From contig UZAN01049978.1 of the NCBI GenBank assembly GCA_900618425.1, forward strand, positions 1-21,174: a stretch of DNA of 21,174 nt, in the 5' to 3' direction. Origin of the DNA: Echinostoma caproni (lineage: Eukaryota; Platyhelminthes; Trematoda; Plagiorchiida; Echinostomatidae). The translations under genes and the position numbers were made by a program. Numbering within the stretch: the first letter of the stretch is position 1; each line of letters starts with the position of its first letter. Below, one piece after another: positions 20,862 to 21,174 of this stretch. The notes beneath the pieces were generated by a model that had not been told where the DNA came from, did no database searches, and saw only the letters and a program-made list of their open reading frames with translations.

Positions 20862-21060
20862 AAAACGTTCAGACGTTTGGAATTCTATCAACTGTTAGAT
20901 GTCTGTTAGTTAGGTCTGTTAGGGAAGTGCTGAGTGGGTGGGAACATTCTTTCAGTAACTTTGATGATAAGCCGTCGGGGCCCACTGGAGTTGTTCAGTT
21001 TGATGACATGTAACAACTGTCTGTAAATGTTCTTACGTTCAAAATTTCTCGGCAAGTTTA
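20862..21060 (-). mobile_element. LINE fragment: start of a reverse-transcriptase domain, frameshifted
   Basis: On the minus strand KLNNSSGP (about 20976-21003) is followed, after skipping one extra C in a GGGCCCC run, by DGLSSKLLKECS, then HPLSTSLTDL and, near 20885, DRIPNV. This is the 'KsSGPDGls.klLke.....l..l...s...griP..Wk' region (motif 0-1) of non-LTR reverse transcriptases. One base accounts for the loss of frame, so the decay is fairly recent at this point. Downstream motifs are absent at lower coordinates, so the element was cut or rearranged near 20862. The part above 21005 is less certain and may continue past the window edge. Confidence 0.82.
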
Positions 21061-21174
21061 AGCAGTGCGAGCCCGAGCACGGAAAACGTTGCGACGATGA
21101 ACAGAATGGAACATTGCATTGGTCAACCAGCACTTTGTGTGCCCGAGTCTTGCCGAGCGATTGTATGAGGACTT

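Noticed and set aside
1..21174. CRISPR array, bacterial operon or prophage
   Set aside because: There are no regularly spaced repeats of CRISPR type, no ribosome-binding sites ahead of dense genes, and the repeats and LINEs are animal-type.
1..21174. Trematode spliced-leader, 5S rRNA or snRNA genes
   Set aside because: I scanned by eye for their hallmark strings on both strands and found none.

Overview
This is a gene-poor eukaryotic window made mostly of old, broken retroelements and unassigned, AT-leaning, intron- or intergenic-like DNA. I found no convincing host protein-coding exon. The longest open frame is 165 codons and resembles nothing I know. The best guess for the organism is a digenean trematode (flatworm), perhaps an opisthorchiid liver fluke. 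The reasons are a tRNA-headed, SINE-like repeat carrying a hammerhead ribozyme (the arrangement known from the schistosome Sm-alpha repeats) and many degenerate CR1/Jockey-type LINE reverse transcriptases. The species assignment is an inference.

Layout. 1-4715 is mostly featureless: a CT microsatellite, a possible LINE endonuclease scrap on the minus strand (about 1083-1247), a perfect small hairpin (1859-1882) and the 165-codon frame (1881-2378). 4716-5470, 7021-7600, 9240-11210 and 19505-20340 are decayed plus-strand copies of what looks like one LINE family (family A here). The copy at 9240-11210 is the most complete, running from the linker before the reverse transcriptase to the C-terminus, with frameshifts and stops. 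7873-8132 is a long foldback repeat (arms of about 105 nt, loop of about 9 nt) flanked by three 21-bp repeat units. 13990-14590 (minus) and 16340-17145 (plus) are 3' ends of a second LINE family (family B). A further LINE scrap with the start of the reverse transcriptase lies on the minus strand at 20862-21060.

The most notable locus is 17207-17470. A Pol III-type box A/box B head leads directly into a complete hammerhead ribozyme (17376-17441) with every core nucleotide conserved and a very short, self-complementary stem III. A partial, inverted copy of the same head lies about 50 nt upstream, forming a snapback.

18552-18820 holds a CRE-like site followed by a candidate solo LTR (TG...CA ends, CCAAT boxes, AATAAA). 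The rest is simple repeats and unassigned DNA. No operon or gene set can be reconstructed; the mechanistic links here are between retroelements (a SINE-like unit and the LINE 3' end that lies just before it).
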